Part shown: in pieces, positions 25,176-35,194 of the stretch
Layout of the letters: the number at the start of each line of letters is the position of its first letter
Numbering within the stretch: position 1 is the stretch's first letter
DNA from: Candidatus Rifleibacteriota bacterium
GTDB taxonomy: Bacteria > Muiribacteriota > Ozemobacteria > Ozemobacterales > Ozemobacteraceae
Assembly: GCA_015232575.1 (NCBI GenBank)
Contig: JADFZL010000003.1
Coordinates: forward strand, 318,001 to 382,000
DNA: 64,000 bases
Direction: 5' to 3'
The notes under the pieces: generated by a model
The model's input: the letters and a program-made list of their open reading frames with translations, nothing else
What the model was told of the DNA's origin: nothing
The model's database searches: none
Position numbers and translations under genes: made by a program

Positions 25176-25183
25176 GATCCTTT

Positions 25184-28100
25184 ATGAAAAAAGCTGATTT
25201 CGTTCACCTGCACCTGCATAGCCACTATAGCCTGCTTGACGGAGCTTCTACTGTTGAGTCTATTCTTGATGCTGCCAAAAGATATAACATGCCCTCAATT
25301 GCCATTACAGACCATGGTACAATGTTCGGTGCTGTAGAATTTTATCAGGCTGCAAATAAGAAGGGAATCAAACCCATTCTTGGATTTGAAGCCTATCTGA
25401 CTTTAAAAAGCAGGTTAGATCGAACTGAAAAAAAGGGTGGTAAAATGTATCACCTGGTACTTCTGGCTAAAGACATTCAGGGTTTTAAAAATCTCATGAA
25501 ATTGTCTTCGCTGGGCTTTACTGAAGGATTCCATCAAAAACCAAGAATTGATATTGAATTGCTCGAAAAATACAATGCTGGAATAATAGCCATGGGAGCG
25601 TGTCTGGCAGGTGAGATACCCCAGAAACTTCTTGCTGACGATTTTGCGTCAGCAGTTGAAGCTGCAAGGCGTTACCAGAACATCTTTGGTAGAGATAATT
25701 TTTACCTTGAACTTCAGAATCACGGCATAGAAGAGCAAATTACCCTTATTCCAAAACTCGTAGAACTGGCAAGAACTTGTGAAATTCCTCTTGTGGCAAC
25801 CAACGACGCACATTATACAAACCAGGAAGACTGGGAAGCTCATGACGCAATGCTTTGTCTTCAGACAGATACCGTTCTGAGCAACCCAAACAGATGGCGA
25901 TTTGGAACCCACGAATTTTACATTAAATCACCCGAAGCCATGTCCGCAATTTTTTCTGAATTCCCGGATTCGATTTCAAACACTCTGGCTGTGGCTGAAA
26001 AATGCAATGTTCAGCTCTCTCTGGGTAAAAATATCCTTCCCGTATTTCAAGTGCCAGACGGAATGAATTCTGCTGATTACCTGGAAAGTCTATGCCGAAA
26101 AGCTCTTCCAGGAAGATATCCGAACCCGGATGAAGTCGTTTTAAAAAGGCTTGATTTTGAACTTTCAGTTGTTTCAAAAATGGGATTCTGTGACTATTTC
26201 CTCATCGTCTGGGATTTCATAAGACACGCAGTGGAAATCGGCGTTCCAGTAGGCCCGGGAAGAGGTTCTGCAGCTGGTAGTATCGTAGCTTATCTTCTCG
26301 GAATCACTGATATTGATCCGCTGAAATATGGGCTCCTCTTTGAAAGATTCCTTAACCCTGAACGCATAAGTATGCCCGATATTGATATCGACTTCTCAGA
26401 CGAAGGCAGAAGCCGCATTATTCAATATGTAGAAGAAAAATATGGCAGAGACAAGGTTTGTCAGATAGCTACATTCAATTGTATCCTGGCAAAACTTGCC
26501 ATTCGTGATATCGGCAGAGTTATGGAAATTCCACTGTCTGAAGTTAACAGAATCGCAAAACTTGTTCCGGACGGACCTGGCGTTCACCTGAAAAAAGTGG
26601 TCAAAGAAGTTAAAGAACTCAAAGCAATTGCAGATGGCGAAGAGCAACCTGAATTTCAGAAACTTCTGAAAATTGCCGGAACAGTGGACGGATTAGTCAG
26701 ACATACCGGAATTCACGCTGCCGGAGTAGTAATTTCACGTGATCCTCTTGTTGAAGTTGTTCCAATGTTTCGTGATAAAAGCGGTGCGATTATTTCTCAA
26801 TTTGAAAAGAATTCTGTTGAAAAGATTGGACTGCTCAAAATGGACTTTCTCGGTCTGAAAACACTTTCTGTAATTGAAAGAGCACTTACATTTATTGAAC
26901 AGGTACATAAGCACCGTCCAGACCTCAGAACAATTCCAATAGACGATAAGGAAACCTACGATCTTCTAAGTAAGGGCCTGACGCTCGGAGTCTTCCAGCT
27001 AGAATCCTCGGGAATGCGTGGCTTGATTACGAAACTGAAGCCATCAGTCTTTGAGGATGTAATCGCGCTTCTTGCCATGTACCGTCCTGGTCCGCTTGGC
27101 TCAGGGATGGTCGATGACTTCGTCGAAAGAAAGCACGGAAGGAAATCTCTGGAATATCCGCACCCTGATCTCGAACCAATTCTTAAAGACACTTACGGCG
27201 TATTCCTGTATCAGGAACAATGCATGCAGACTGCTAACGTATTAGCCGGATTCAGCATGAGTCAGGCAGATGCGCTCCGCAAGGCTATGGCAAAGAAAAT
27301 AGCTGAAGACATGGAAAAAATGGGGAAACTCTTCGTTGAGGGTTCTGTCAAAAGAGGAATTCCACAGGAAAAAGCTCAAGGCATTTTCGATCTCATGGCA
27401 AGTTTTGCCGAATATGGATTTAACAAATCCCATTCTGCGGCGTATGCAGTCGTAACATACCGTACTGCATGGCTTAAAACTCATTATCCCGTTGAATTCA
27501 TGGCTGCACTAATGTCATCAGAATTAAATGATATCGATAAAATAAGTGAATACATTGTTGAATCAAGAACTCTTGGAATTCCGATTCAACCGCCCGATAT
27601 CAACAGCAGCCAGAAATTATTTTCAGTCGAAAACAAAGCAATTCGCTATGGACTTGCAGCTATAAAAAATGTAGGTGAAATTGCCATAGATTCAGTTCTT
27701 GAATCGAGAAATACTGCTGGTTTGTATAAAAGCATGTCTGATTTTACCCGCCGGGTTGATACAAGAACGGTTAACAGCAGAGTTATTGAGTCGCTTGTAA
27801 AAGCAGGCGCCATGGATTGTTTCAAGCTTTTCAGAAGCCAGATGATGGCAATGATAGACAACTGTCTTAAATCTGGGCAGCAACTTCAAAAGGAAAAACA
27901 AAGCGGCCAGATGAGTCTATTTGATCTTTTTTCCGATGATTCAGAAATTCAATCGCTTGATGAACAGAAACCACCTGATATTCCCGAACTTAAAGAAACT
28001 GAGCGGCTTACTTTTGAAAAAGAAGTCCTGGGTTTTTATTTATCCGGAAGCCCATTTCAGGAAGTATCGCCAGTCGCAAAACTTTTTTCAAATTGCACCC

Positions 28101-28696
28101 TGAAATCACTTAAAGAAGCTCAGGCGGGAAGCATTTACCGCGTATCAGGGATACTGACAAACTTAAAGAAGCACACTACAAAAAAAGGTGATACAATGGC
28201 GTTCATTACAATTGAAGATGATACTTCCTCAATTGACATATCAGTATTTCCAAATCTTTACACCAAATGCGCTTTAAAAATGGTACCCGATAAACCACTT
28301 TTCATGATAGTAAAAACAGATGAATTCCTTGATGAAATCAAACTGAACTGTGAAGACATTTTTTCAATGGATGACCTTAACTCCGATGATTTTACAAGGC
28401 TATTGCTTACAATTCCTGGTGATTCAGCAGAAAAAGCAAAATATCAGGAGTTGAAATCGCTGTTTAAAAAATACCCGGGAAAATGTTCATTCAAAATTAA
28501 AATTACCACCAGAGAGGGCGAACAAGTGACTATTAAACCTCCAGAAAGTTTAAGAGTTGATTTTTCAGGTTCTTTTGTTTCGGAATGGGAAAAAATCTGC
28601 AAAAAGGGAAGTGTTATTGTACAGTTTCCAAATGCAGAAAAAAACGTCCGACAAAATGGTTATGGCTTTTCCAAGAAAAAATATGAACAAAATTAA
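25184..28696 (+). CDS. dnaE: DNA polymerase III alpha subunit DnaE
   Basis: 1170-residue replicative polymerase. It begins with a PHP domain (HLHLHSHYSLLDGA, then ITDHGTMFGAVEF), followed by the polymerase core with GPGRGSAAGS and the catalytic aspartates in PDIDIDF, the fingers region GLVRHTGIHAAGVVIS, helix-hairpin-helix and OB parts (GILTNLKKHTTKKGDTMAFI). The length is normal for DnaE1 and no intein is present. The PHP histidines and aspartate of the first motifs are retained, so proofreading-type activity is possible but not proven. It overlaps the next gene by 14 bases. Confidence 0.97.
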   Translation: MKKADFVHLHLHSHYSLLDGASTVESILDAAKRYNMPSIAITDHGTMFGAVEFYQAANKKGIKPILGFEAYLTLKSRLDRTEKKGGKMYHLVLLAKDIQGFKNLMKLSSLGFTEGFHQKPRIDIELLEKYNAGIIAMGACLAGEIPQKLLADDFASAVEAARRYQNIFGRDNFYLELQNHGIEEQITLIPKLVELARTCEIPLVATNDAHYTNQEDWEAHDAMLCLQTDTVLSNPNRWRFGTHEFYIKSPEAMSAIFSEFPDSISNTLAVAEKCNVQLSLGKNILPVFQVPDGMNSADYLESLCRKALPGRYPNPDEVVLKRLDFELSVVSKMGFCDYFLIVWDFIRHAVEIGVPVGPGRGSAAGSIVAYLLGITDIDPLKYGLLFERFLNPERISMPDIDIDFSDEGRSRIIQYVEEKYGRDKVCQIATFNCILAKLAIRDIGRVMEIPLSEVNRIAKLVPDGPGVHLKKVVKEVKELKAIADGEEQPEFQKLLKIAGTVDGLVRHTGIHAAGVVISRDPLVEVVPMFRDKSGAIISQFEKNSVEKIGLLKMDFLGLKTLSVIERALTFIEQVHKHRPDLRTIPIDDKETYDLLSKGLTLGVFQLESSGMRGLITKLKPSVFEDVIALLAMYRPGPLGSGMVDDFVERKHGRKSLEYPHPDLEPILKDTYGVFLYQEQCMQTANVLAGFSMSQADALRKAMAKKIAEDMEKMGKLFVEGSVKRGIPQEKAQGIFDLMASFAEYGFNKSHSAAYAVVTYRTAWLKTHYPVEFMAALMSSELNDIDKISEYIVESRTLGIPIQPPDINSSQKLFSVENKAIRYGLAAIKNVGEIAIDSVLESRNTAGLYKSMSDFTRRVDTRTVNSRVIESLVKAGAMDCFKLFRSQMMAMIDNCLKSGQQLQKEKQSGQMSLFDLFSDDSEIQSLDEQKPPDIPELKETERLTFEKEVLGFYLSGSPFQEVSPVAKLFSNCTLKSLKEAQAGSIYRVSGILTNLKKHTTKKGDTMAFITIEDDTSSIDISVFPNLYTKCALKMVPDKPLFMIVKTDEFLDEIKLNCEDIFSMDDLNSDDFTRLLLTIPGDSAEKAKYQELKSLFKKYPGKCSFKIKITTREGEQVTIKPPESLRVDFSGSFVSEWEKICKKGSVIVQFPNAEKNVRQNGYGFSKKKYEQN

Positions 28697-31625
28697 AATA
28701 AATCTCTTCGGCCTCATTTTTCTTGTAATCTTTCTTTTGTCGCATAATTTTTCTTATTCAGCCGAACTTGATGAAGTCTACAAACTTTCAGGATCATATC
28801 AGGTCATTAATAAACCAGGATTGAGAATCTATTTTCCAACACGTTGTTTTCCTGTAATTGGAAGAATTGCATCAAGTTTTGCTCAAATACGAGAGCAGGT
28901 TGGAAAAGCATTTGGAAGATGGCCTAACGATGCCCCTGTTTCAATCATTATTTCAGATTTTGACGACCGCGACTCCGGATCTGCCGACTCAACTTTCGAT
29001 CTCATTACACTTTCACTATTTGAAGAAACTGATTCATTATCCACACGCTCCTATTCACTTGAACAGAAATTTGCCATTCGTTTATCACAAATAATGATCC
29101 TTAGAGAACTTGGTCCATCTAAGCGTGCATTAAAAAGAAGAATTGGAATTCTTACAACCCCCGGTTGGTTTTTAGAAGGACTCGCAATGCATAAAGCCTT
29201 TCCAATTGACCCCGTTCACAAAACTCAGATTCTTCAAATGGCAAAATCAGGTAAAATTTATTCAATTGATGAACTTGATACAATCAACGATCAGGGAGAA
29301 TTTGAAAAAGACCGAATGCGTTTTCAAGCGCGTCACATGATTGATTTCTGGACAAAAAAAGCCGGTGATAAGGCTTCTCTCGATTTCCTTCACATACTCG
29401 GAAAGCATCCCACTGATTTTGCTGTTGCCTTTAATAAAGCCTTCAAAATGTCATTCAATAATGCAGTTCAGGACTACAAGGAATATCTTAAAGAACTTAG
29501 TCATCAGAAAAAATGTTCCGCTTATTCAGAACCAGAAATAAAACCGCTCAATAATGAGGGTGAATATTTACAGTCCTTTGTAAAACTTAATGATGGAACC
29601 AAAGTTTATGTTTCCTCAAGACGCTATTTCCAGGAAGTATATGACCTCTATATTGAAAAAAATGGAAAAAAAACACGTCCCGTATTAAAAAATGTTCACC
29701 CAAGATTATTATTAGATGAGAAAAATCAGACAGTATACATTGGGCGCTATTATGTCACACTTCAACGGAAGAAAAAACTTGTATTGTGGGCTGTTCCATT
29801 TCATGGAAAGCCTTTTTTGTGCATACCGGAGGAAGGATCATATAAGCCTTTTGCTGTAAAGGACGGTAGACTATTCTTCCTGAACGCCGGCAGTGGACAG
29901 GTAAGAGTTCTTTCTATTGATCCAAAACTTGGTAAACATTCCACGAGAATAGAACTTCTCTTCCCGGAAGGCCTTATTCCATTGGATATTGTTATTAATG
30001 CTGACAAAAAGTTTCTAGTACTTACGAGAGAAAAATATGATTCACTGCTTGTCGAATATTCTGTACCAGAAACTCCAGAAAGCTTTTCAACAAAAGTATT
30101 GCTTCGTTACCCGGGCGTTATCAGAACAATTAAGCATTTTGACAATAGAATCTGGTTTTCCGCAGAAGATGAACTTCAAACTCCACAACTATTCAGTCTT
30201 GAAGAATCGAACCTTCGATTTCAACAGATTTCAAAAATATGCGGCGGAGTATGGGACTTTTACAAATCTCAAGATCATTTTTCAGTAGTAACATTAAAAT
30301 CTTCTGGTTTTAAACTTGCTGAAATACCCCTTACAACAACAAACGATTGTTCCACTGAAACACTCGTTTTATCAGAAAACAGTTTACAAAAAGTAAATAA
30401 TATTCCAACACAGAAAACTCTATTAAATCAAAATGCTATTGAGCAAAATTCTGAGCAACAAATTAATCCTTTTAATCCTGAGCAGCAAAAGACTCTTTCT
30501 TTGCATCAAGATGACTCATCTTCCGTGCTTCCTGCAATGGGAAATACTGTTTTTTCGCTGAATTCAAGTGACAATAATTTTTGTTATATTGATCCTCCGT
30601 TTGAAGAATGTAAAAGATATATTCCTGAATTCAAAAAATCATACTACCTTCCCAGAATTAACAAAGATGAAGAGGGCCCTGTTTTTGGAGTTTACAGCTA
30701 CATGTCTGACCGCCTGGATAGAAATCGCCTCATTTTCTCTCCGACCTACGGATTCAGAAGTGGTAATTTTGGATTCCTCGTCGATTGGATGAAACGCGTG
30801 GATCTTTTTCAAACTGGCATAACTATTCAGGATAAAGCCATTCAAAAAAGTTATTTATCCAACACATATTTTGAAAAATCTCAGACTTTTGACATTCATG
30901 CAAGATATCCATTTACACTCTCTTCTTATGTTTCTTTTGGATTGAATCTTTCAAGCCGCAAAATCGCAAAATATCCTGATAAAGGAGATGCGCCTTCAAC
31001 TGGAAATGACAATTCAATTTATGTCAGATATGATAAACGTGCAATCAGAACTCAACCATTTCACGAATTATTTCCCCGGAAGGGGCGTGAAATTGCTTCT
31101 TATTTCCGAAAAGGAGTTGAATTGTTTAATGGAGAAATGTCCTATGATTCATTTTCCCTTCGATGGAATGAATACATACCAATAAAAGATGATCTCGTGT
31201 TTACAATTCGAGCCTGGGCAGCAGAAGACAAAAAAAAGGCTGCAATAAAAAGACCTGACGATCTATCTCTCGGCGGTTCAGATTTTCTTCGCGGCTTTAA
31301 AAGCTCAGTCCGTTATGGCGACTCACTGAGGGCATGTTCTTTTCACCTCGGTTCTCCATTAGGTTTTCAAATACCAACTCCAAAAAAGTGGTTGAATAAT
31401 GAAATATTAGTTGCTGAGATTTTCTATGAAAGAGGCGATGTCCATTCAAGAGACAGAAGTTTTGACTTCCTTGAAGATTGCGGAATTGAATTTAAAGCAA
31501 AATCGCTGCTTTTCAGACAAATTCCTTTTTCATTCAGAATTGGCACTGCCTGGCCAGTAAACAGCTCAGAGCGGCATTCATACTGGTTAGTTGATTTCTC
31601 ATCTATTACTGGAATTGTTCAATGA
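28683..31625 (+). CDS. Large exported protein: inactive peptidase-MA-like domain, propeller-like middle, C-terminal outer-membrane beta-barrel
   Basis: 980-residue protein with a signal peptide (1-26, ending SYSAEL). Residues about 30-290 resemble the peptidase-MA-like (gluzincin) fold, including PGWFLEGLAMH (160-170), but the helix that should carry HExxH reads LSQIMILRELG (134-144), so a zinc site is not evident. The middle (about 300-560) has repeats of short strands resembling a TolB/PD40-type propeller. A low-complexity Gln/Asn/Ser linker follows (about 575-640), and the last 300 residues alternate like a surface-antigen/BamA-type barrel (GGSDFLRGFKSSVRYGD). Function unknown. I chose ATG 28683, which overlaps dnaE by 14 bases; in-frame Met at 28662 is possible. 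Confidence 0.7.
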   Translation: MNKIKINLFGLIFLVIFLLSHNFSYSAELDEVYKLSGSYQVINKPGLRIYFPTRCFPVIGRIASSFAQIREQVGKAFGRWPNDAPVSIIISDFDDRDSGSADSTFDLITLSLFEETDSLSTRSYSLEQKFAIRLSQIMILRELGPSKRALKRRIGILTTPGWFLEGLAMHKAFPIDPVHKTQILQMAKSGKIYSIDELDTINDQGEFEKDRMRFQARHMIDFWTKKAGDKASLDFLHILGKHPTDFAVAFNKAFKMSFNNAVQDYKEYLKELSHQKKCSAYSEPEIKPLNNEGEYLQSFVKLNDGTKVYVSSRRYFQEVYDLYIEKNGKKTRPVLKNVHPRLLLDEKNQTVYIGRYYVTLQRKKKLVLWAVPFHGKPFLCIPEEGSYKPFAVKDGRLFFLNAGSGQVRVLSIDPKLGKHSTRIELLFPEGLIPLDIVINADKKFLVLTREKYDSLLVEYSVPETPESFSTKVLLRYPGVIRTIKHFDNRIWFSAEDELQTPQLFSLEESNLRFQQISKICGGVWDFYKSQDHFSVVTLKSSGFKLAEIPLTTTNDCSTETLVLSENSLQKVNNIPTQKTLLNQNAIEQNSEQQINPFNPEQQKTLSLHQDDSSSVLPAMGNTVFSLNSSDNNFCYIDPPFEECKRYIPEFKKSYYLPRINKDEEGPVFGVYSYMSDRLDRNRLIFSPTYGFRSGNFGFLVDWMKRVDLFQTGITIQDKAIQKSYLSNTYFEKSQTFDIHARYPFTLSSYVSFGLNLSSRKIAKYPDKGDAPSTGNDNSIYVRYDKRAIRTQPFHELFPRKGREIASYFRKGVELFNGEMSYDSFSLRWNEYIPIKDDLVFTIRAWAAEDKKKAAIKRPDDLSLGGSDFLRGFKSSVRYGDSLRACSFHLGSPLGFQIPTPKKWLNNEILVAEIFYERGDVHSRDRSFDFLEDCGIEFKAKSLLFRQIPFSFRIGTAWPVNSSERHSYWLVDFSSITGIVQ

Positions 31626-31745
31626 TACGGTATAAACCAACAATTCGAAGCATTTACCATTTAACTCGTTGTCATGATGAAATAGATGATTATTAACCAC
31701 GAACGAACACAGATGGGCATGAATTGAGTTTACTGCAAATTTATT

Positions 31746-32681
31746 ATGAAAATAAGAAATTATAAACTATCTTTTTTTGTTCTGGCAAATTTCGTTCTCT
31801 TCTCCTCAATCTTGATAGGGAGAACCCCAAAACAGCTTGATTTTCTGAAGCCTGCAGTAAGAGATCTTTGTGAAAGTTTTGGAAACTTGCTTGTGCACGG
31901 GGAAGAGCTGGCTGAAAATAACAATTCTCAGTCAGATCTTCGAATCATAAAAATTCCTGGAGCAACAGGCATTTATCTGGCTTCAAATTCTTTTCAGATT
32001 ACGCCATACACCTGGACTTCTCAAAACGGGCTTCTACAGGCATATTATGATTTTCAAAAAGAAAACAACCACGTTCTTGCAGCAATAAACGGGACATTTT
32101 TTTCTCCAACTCATTTGCTGGGACCAATTATTGTCAACGGATTAAGCCCAGCGGGCATTAAACAACTTATATCGAAACATTCAAGGTGTTTCATTGCAGT
32201 TTATGAAAATTCCGACACAAAAACAAGATGGGTTCTGGGTGAAACATCTGCCAGTTCCAGGAAAATTCTTTCTAATCAAGGAAAAGACCTTGTTTTCAAC
32301 AGATTTATCAATTCGAATGAAAAACTCCTTCATTTAATCGGGGGAGGTGGTTGGATTATCAGAAACGGAAAGAACGTACACCTTGAATCATACACCCGTC
32401 AAAAACTTAATTTCAGAAAAGTTGATCAGGATAATAGACATTCGGTAATTGCCATGGACAAATCTGACGGTCTTTATCTTATGGTATTCGATCATGGACA
32501 AAACCTTAATGCTGTTGCAGAAAAACTTTTAAACAAAGACCTCTTTTCCGGAGTAACCGATGCAATATTTCTCGACGGAGGTTCTTCTTCAGCAATTGTA
32601 CTAAACGGAAATTACCTTGTACAACCACTTTATTTTTTTGACAAATCAAGATTTTCAGCTCTTATGGCAATTAAGCGCTGA
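31746..32681 (+). CDS. Exported phosphodiester glycosidase family protein (NAGPA-like, DUF2233)
   Basis: 311-residue protein with a signal peptide (about 1-26). It carries the two signatures of the NAGPA-like/phosphodiester glycosidase domain: AAINGTFFSP (about 115-124), then near the end FLDGGSSSAIVLNG. The family hydrolyses phosphodiester-linked sugars (the human homologue uncovers mannose-6-phosphate; bacterial ones are often linked to spore or exopolysaccharide functions); the substrate here is unknown. There is no clear ribosome site before ATG 31746, but the intact signal peptide supports that start. The 120-base gap before it contains AACCACGAACGAACACAGATG, a repeat-like sequence. Confidence 0.82.
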   Translation: MKIRNYKLSFFVLANFVLFSSILIGRTPKQLDFLKPAVRDLCESFGNLLVHGEELAENNNSQSDLRIIKIPGATGIYLASNSFQITPYTWTSQNGLLQAYYDFQKENNHVLAAINGTFFSPTHLLGPIIVNGLSPAGIKQLISKHSRCFIAVYENSDTKTRWVLGETSASSRKILSNQGKDLVFNRFINSNEKLLHLIGGGGWIIRNGKNVHLESYTRQKLNFRKVDQDNRHSVIAMDKSDGLYLMVFDHGQNLNAVAEKLLNKDLFSGVTDAIFLDGGSSSAIVLNGNYLVQPLYFFDKSRFSALMAIKR

Positions 32682-32689
32682 TAAAACAA

Positions 32690-32728
32690 AATTCCTTCGA
32701 ATCCTGTCGTTCAGGGCTCAAAGGAATT
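32690..32728. terminator. Imperfect bidirectional hairpin between convergent genes
   Basis: Arms AATTCCTTCGAATCCTG and CAGGGCTCAAAGGAATT with a 5-base loop; about 14 of 17 positions pair. No T-run follows, so efficiency is doubtful. Confidence 0.4.
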
Positions 32729-32814
32729 CTGAAACAAAACAATCTGAGTTTATAAACGCTATTAAAACACTCTTATACTCTTCTACGTAATCATAGAAAA
32801 TGGGTGAATTTTCA

Positions 32815-35025
32815 TTACTTATTTTTAAGAATTACTGCAGTCAAAGGAGGAACCTTATAGTCTCCGCTGGCAGTGCCAAGTTTACCAGAATCGTCAACTT
32901 CCTCTCCATTGCAGACAATCACCCAGGGATTAGCATCAGGAAGTTTGTAATGGAACCACTCAGAGGAATCTGAATTCATAAGTACAATAAAATCAGTCTT
33001 TCCAAAGAGCCTGTAACCCAATGCTTTATGATTTGCCGGAAGAGACCATTCAATTGCCTTATCATTCATCGGAGCATCATGTCTGAAATTTGTATATGTT
33101 TTTCTGAGGGCAATCAAACCACGATAGAAGTCAAATATATCACGATTCTTTTTTTTGTCAGAATAATTAAGCCAATTTATATCATTATCCTGATCATAGG
33201 AGTTGTTATTTCCCTTTTTAGACTTCATGTATTCCTGACCTGAATGAATCATTGGAATTCCCTGAGCTGTCAACAAAGCCACTGCACCAAGTTTTATGCG
33301 GTTTTTGTCTTTAAAGAGATCAAATACTGTCGCACCATCATGGCACTCAATATAGTTAACACTTTCAGTCGGTTTCGCAGCCCACCAGAAGCAACTTCCT
33401 GCAAGGACGGTCAACAAATCGTTACGATTTGGTTCACCACCCATAAAACCACGAACTTTTTCTCTGAAATCATCGTTCCATTTGCCAAGCTTGGTATTTT
33501 TGAAATCGCCTTTGCCCCATTGATTTCTTTCCCAGTCGGCTGCCCATGGTTCTCCAACCAGAATTACGTGCGGCGGCAATTCGCGAATAATTGCTGACAT
33601 GGTTTCCTTATCAATGATGGTTCCAAGATCGAATCTGAAACCGTCTACATGGTATTCATTAACCCAGTATTTCAGACTGTCAAGTATATACTTCCGGGTC
33701 ATTGGGTTATCAGATCTGAATTCGTTTCCACAGCCGGTTCCATTCATATAGTATTTTTTATCTGGAGTTAATCTGTAATAACCGGCATTATCAAGCCCCT
33801 TGAAGTTGATGGGAATACCTTTTTCGTTTCCTTCTGTAGTGTGATTATAGACAACATCCATTATTACGGCGATACCTGCATTATGAAATCCATTTACAAG
33901 TTGCTTGAATTCCTTTACTGCTGCACCATTTTTTGCACTGGCATAAGAACATTCCGGAGCGAAGAAATGGCTTGTCATGTACCCCCAGTAATTTGGATGC
34001 CCAGCGAAATTATTATCAAATTCATGGCATGGAAGCAATTCTACAGCGTTCACACCAAGTTCCTGAATATGTCCAAGAATTCTGTCACTTCCCTTGCCTT
34101 CAAGCATTCCCAGGTATTTACCACGATTCTTCTCAGATACACCTGAAGAACTGTGCGAGGTTAGATCTTTTACATGCAGTTCATAAATTACCAGATCTTT
34201 AGCCGCCGGAGTTACAAAGCCTTTGTCTGTCCACTGAAAGTCTGTTTGTAAAATTATGCTTTTTCCATCATGATCAACATTTGCGAGGGCACATGGATCA
34301 GACAAAAGTCTTTTTGCATCAAAAAGAAATCCATCACCCTTCGGACCATCAGCAAGAAAACCATAATATTTACCATAAAGCTCTCCATCAACTGAAGCGC
34401 TCCAGATGCCCTGCTGATCTTTTACCATTCGATGCCCCTGTCCGGTTTTATCTTCCGGTTTTTCAAAAATTACAAGTGCAATTTCTGTAGCATCAGGGGA
34501 ATAAACTGAAAAATGCGTCTTGCCATTTGAAACAGAAAATCCAAGTCTGTCATTTCTAACAGATGGTCTGGAGGTAATTCGATTGGTAGAAAAACTGATC
34601 TTCTTCATTGCAGAAACTGAAGGCGCATTCTTCATGCGATCCTCAATTTTTTTCTGGAATTCAGATAAGAATTGTACTTGTCTGCCAAAGTCGATATTTT
34701 CAGTCTGGGAAAGATATTTTATTCTTTCTGAAAGATAAAGAATTGAAATTTTGACCGTTTTAGCACCAACAGAAGAATTTCCTCTGTTTGAAAAAGCAAC
34801 GATCTCTCTGATTGCGGAATCTATTTCCTGCGGGTCAGACAGTTTAAAAATGTAATTCTTCATTTCCGAAGAAGTTCTTACTGATTGAACTTCCCGCGAT
34901 GACAACTCCATTAATGCCGATAAAGAAGAAGCTGCTGGAAGCAGGTTCGTGAACCAGAAGAGGTTCAATAACAGCAGAAACACGAAGCAAATGCCTGGAA
35001 ATTCTGAACGTTTTTTGTTAATCAT
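32815..35025 (-). CDS. Exported GH13 alpha-glucan debranching enzyme (type I pullulanase / isoamylase-like)
   Basis: 736-residue glycoside hydrolase with a signal peptide (about 1-34), an unassigned helical region (to 150), a CBM48-type N-domain (about 160-255) and a GH13 barrel. Catalytic residues are visible: nucleophile Asp466 (GFRFD), acid Glu492 (VGEPW) and Asp563 (ECHD), with DVVYNHT as region I. NYWGY (346-350) is closer to isoamylase/GlgX than to the YNWGY of classical pullulanases, while overall size and signal peptide favour pullulanase. It cleaves alpha-1,6 branches of starch, pullulan or glycogen outside the cytoplasm. ATG 35025 has GGAGG upstream; the TTG just before it is not needed. 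No amylase genes adjoin it. Confidence 0.88.
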   Translation of the reverse strand: MINKKRSEFPGICFVFLLLLNLFWFTNLLPAASSLSALMELSSREVQSVRTSSEMKNYIFKLSDPQEIDSAIREIVAFSNRGNSSVGAKTVKISILYLSERIKYLSQTENIDFGRQVQFLSEFQKKIEDRMKNAPSVSAMKKISFSTNRITSRPSVRNDRLGFSVSNGKTHFSVYSPDATEIALVIFEKPEDKTGQGHRMVKDQQGIWSASVDGELYGKYYGFLADGPKGDGFLFDAKRLLSDPCALANVDHDGKSIILQTDFQWTDKGFVTPAAKDLVIYELHVKDLTSHSSSGVSEKNRGKYLGMLEGKGSDRILGHIQELGVNAVELLPCHEFDNNFAGHPNYWGYMTSHFFAPECSYASAKNGAAVKEFKQLVNGFHNAGIAVIMDVVYNHTTEGNEKGIPINFKGLDNAGYYRLTPDKKYYMNGTGCGNEFRSDNPMTRKYILDSLKYWVNEYHVDGFRFDLGTIIDKETMSAIIRELPPHVILVGEPWAADWERNQWGKGDFKNTKLGKWNDDFREKVRGFMGGEPNRNDLLTVLAGSCFWWAAKPTESVNYIECHDGATVFDLFKDKNRIKLGAVALLTAQGIPMIHSGQEYMKSKKGNNNSYDQDNDINWLNYSDKKKNRDIFDFYRGLIALRKTYTNFRHDAPMNDKAIEWSLPANHKALGYRLFGKTDFIVLMNSDSSEWFHYKLPDANPWVIVCNGEEVDDSGKLGTASGDYKVPPLTAVILKNK

Positions 35026-35064
35026 CAATAATTTCCTCCGATAGAAAAATTGGAGTATTTTTCA

Positions 35065-35094
35065 ATTATACCATTAAATTTTCTTTTATGTAAG
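35065..35094 (-). promoter_or_regulatory. Promoter of the debranching enzyme gene
   Basis: On the minus strand: CTTACA, 18 bases, TATAAT with TGG before it (extended -10), 40 bases upstream of the ATG. Confidence 0.5.
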
Positions 35095-35194
35095 AGGATT
35101 TTCTCTCAAAAAAAGCAAATAAATAAAGCCACAGTATGTGGTAAAATTATGGAAAATATAACCACATAGTACAAAATTCGACTTTTGAAATCAC

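Noticed and set aside
25184..28696. Intein or split-gene signs in dnaE
   Set aside because: The length is normal and motifs are uninterrupted; likewise for nrdJ at 51371-53620.
32690..32728. tRNA T-arm-like TTCGAATCC
   Set aside because: No acceptor stem, D-arm or anticodon arm can be formed around it; it is part of an imperfect hairpin between convergent genes.
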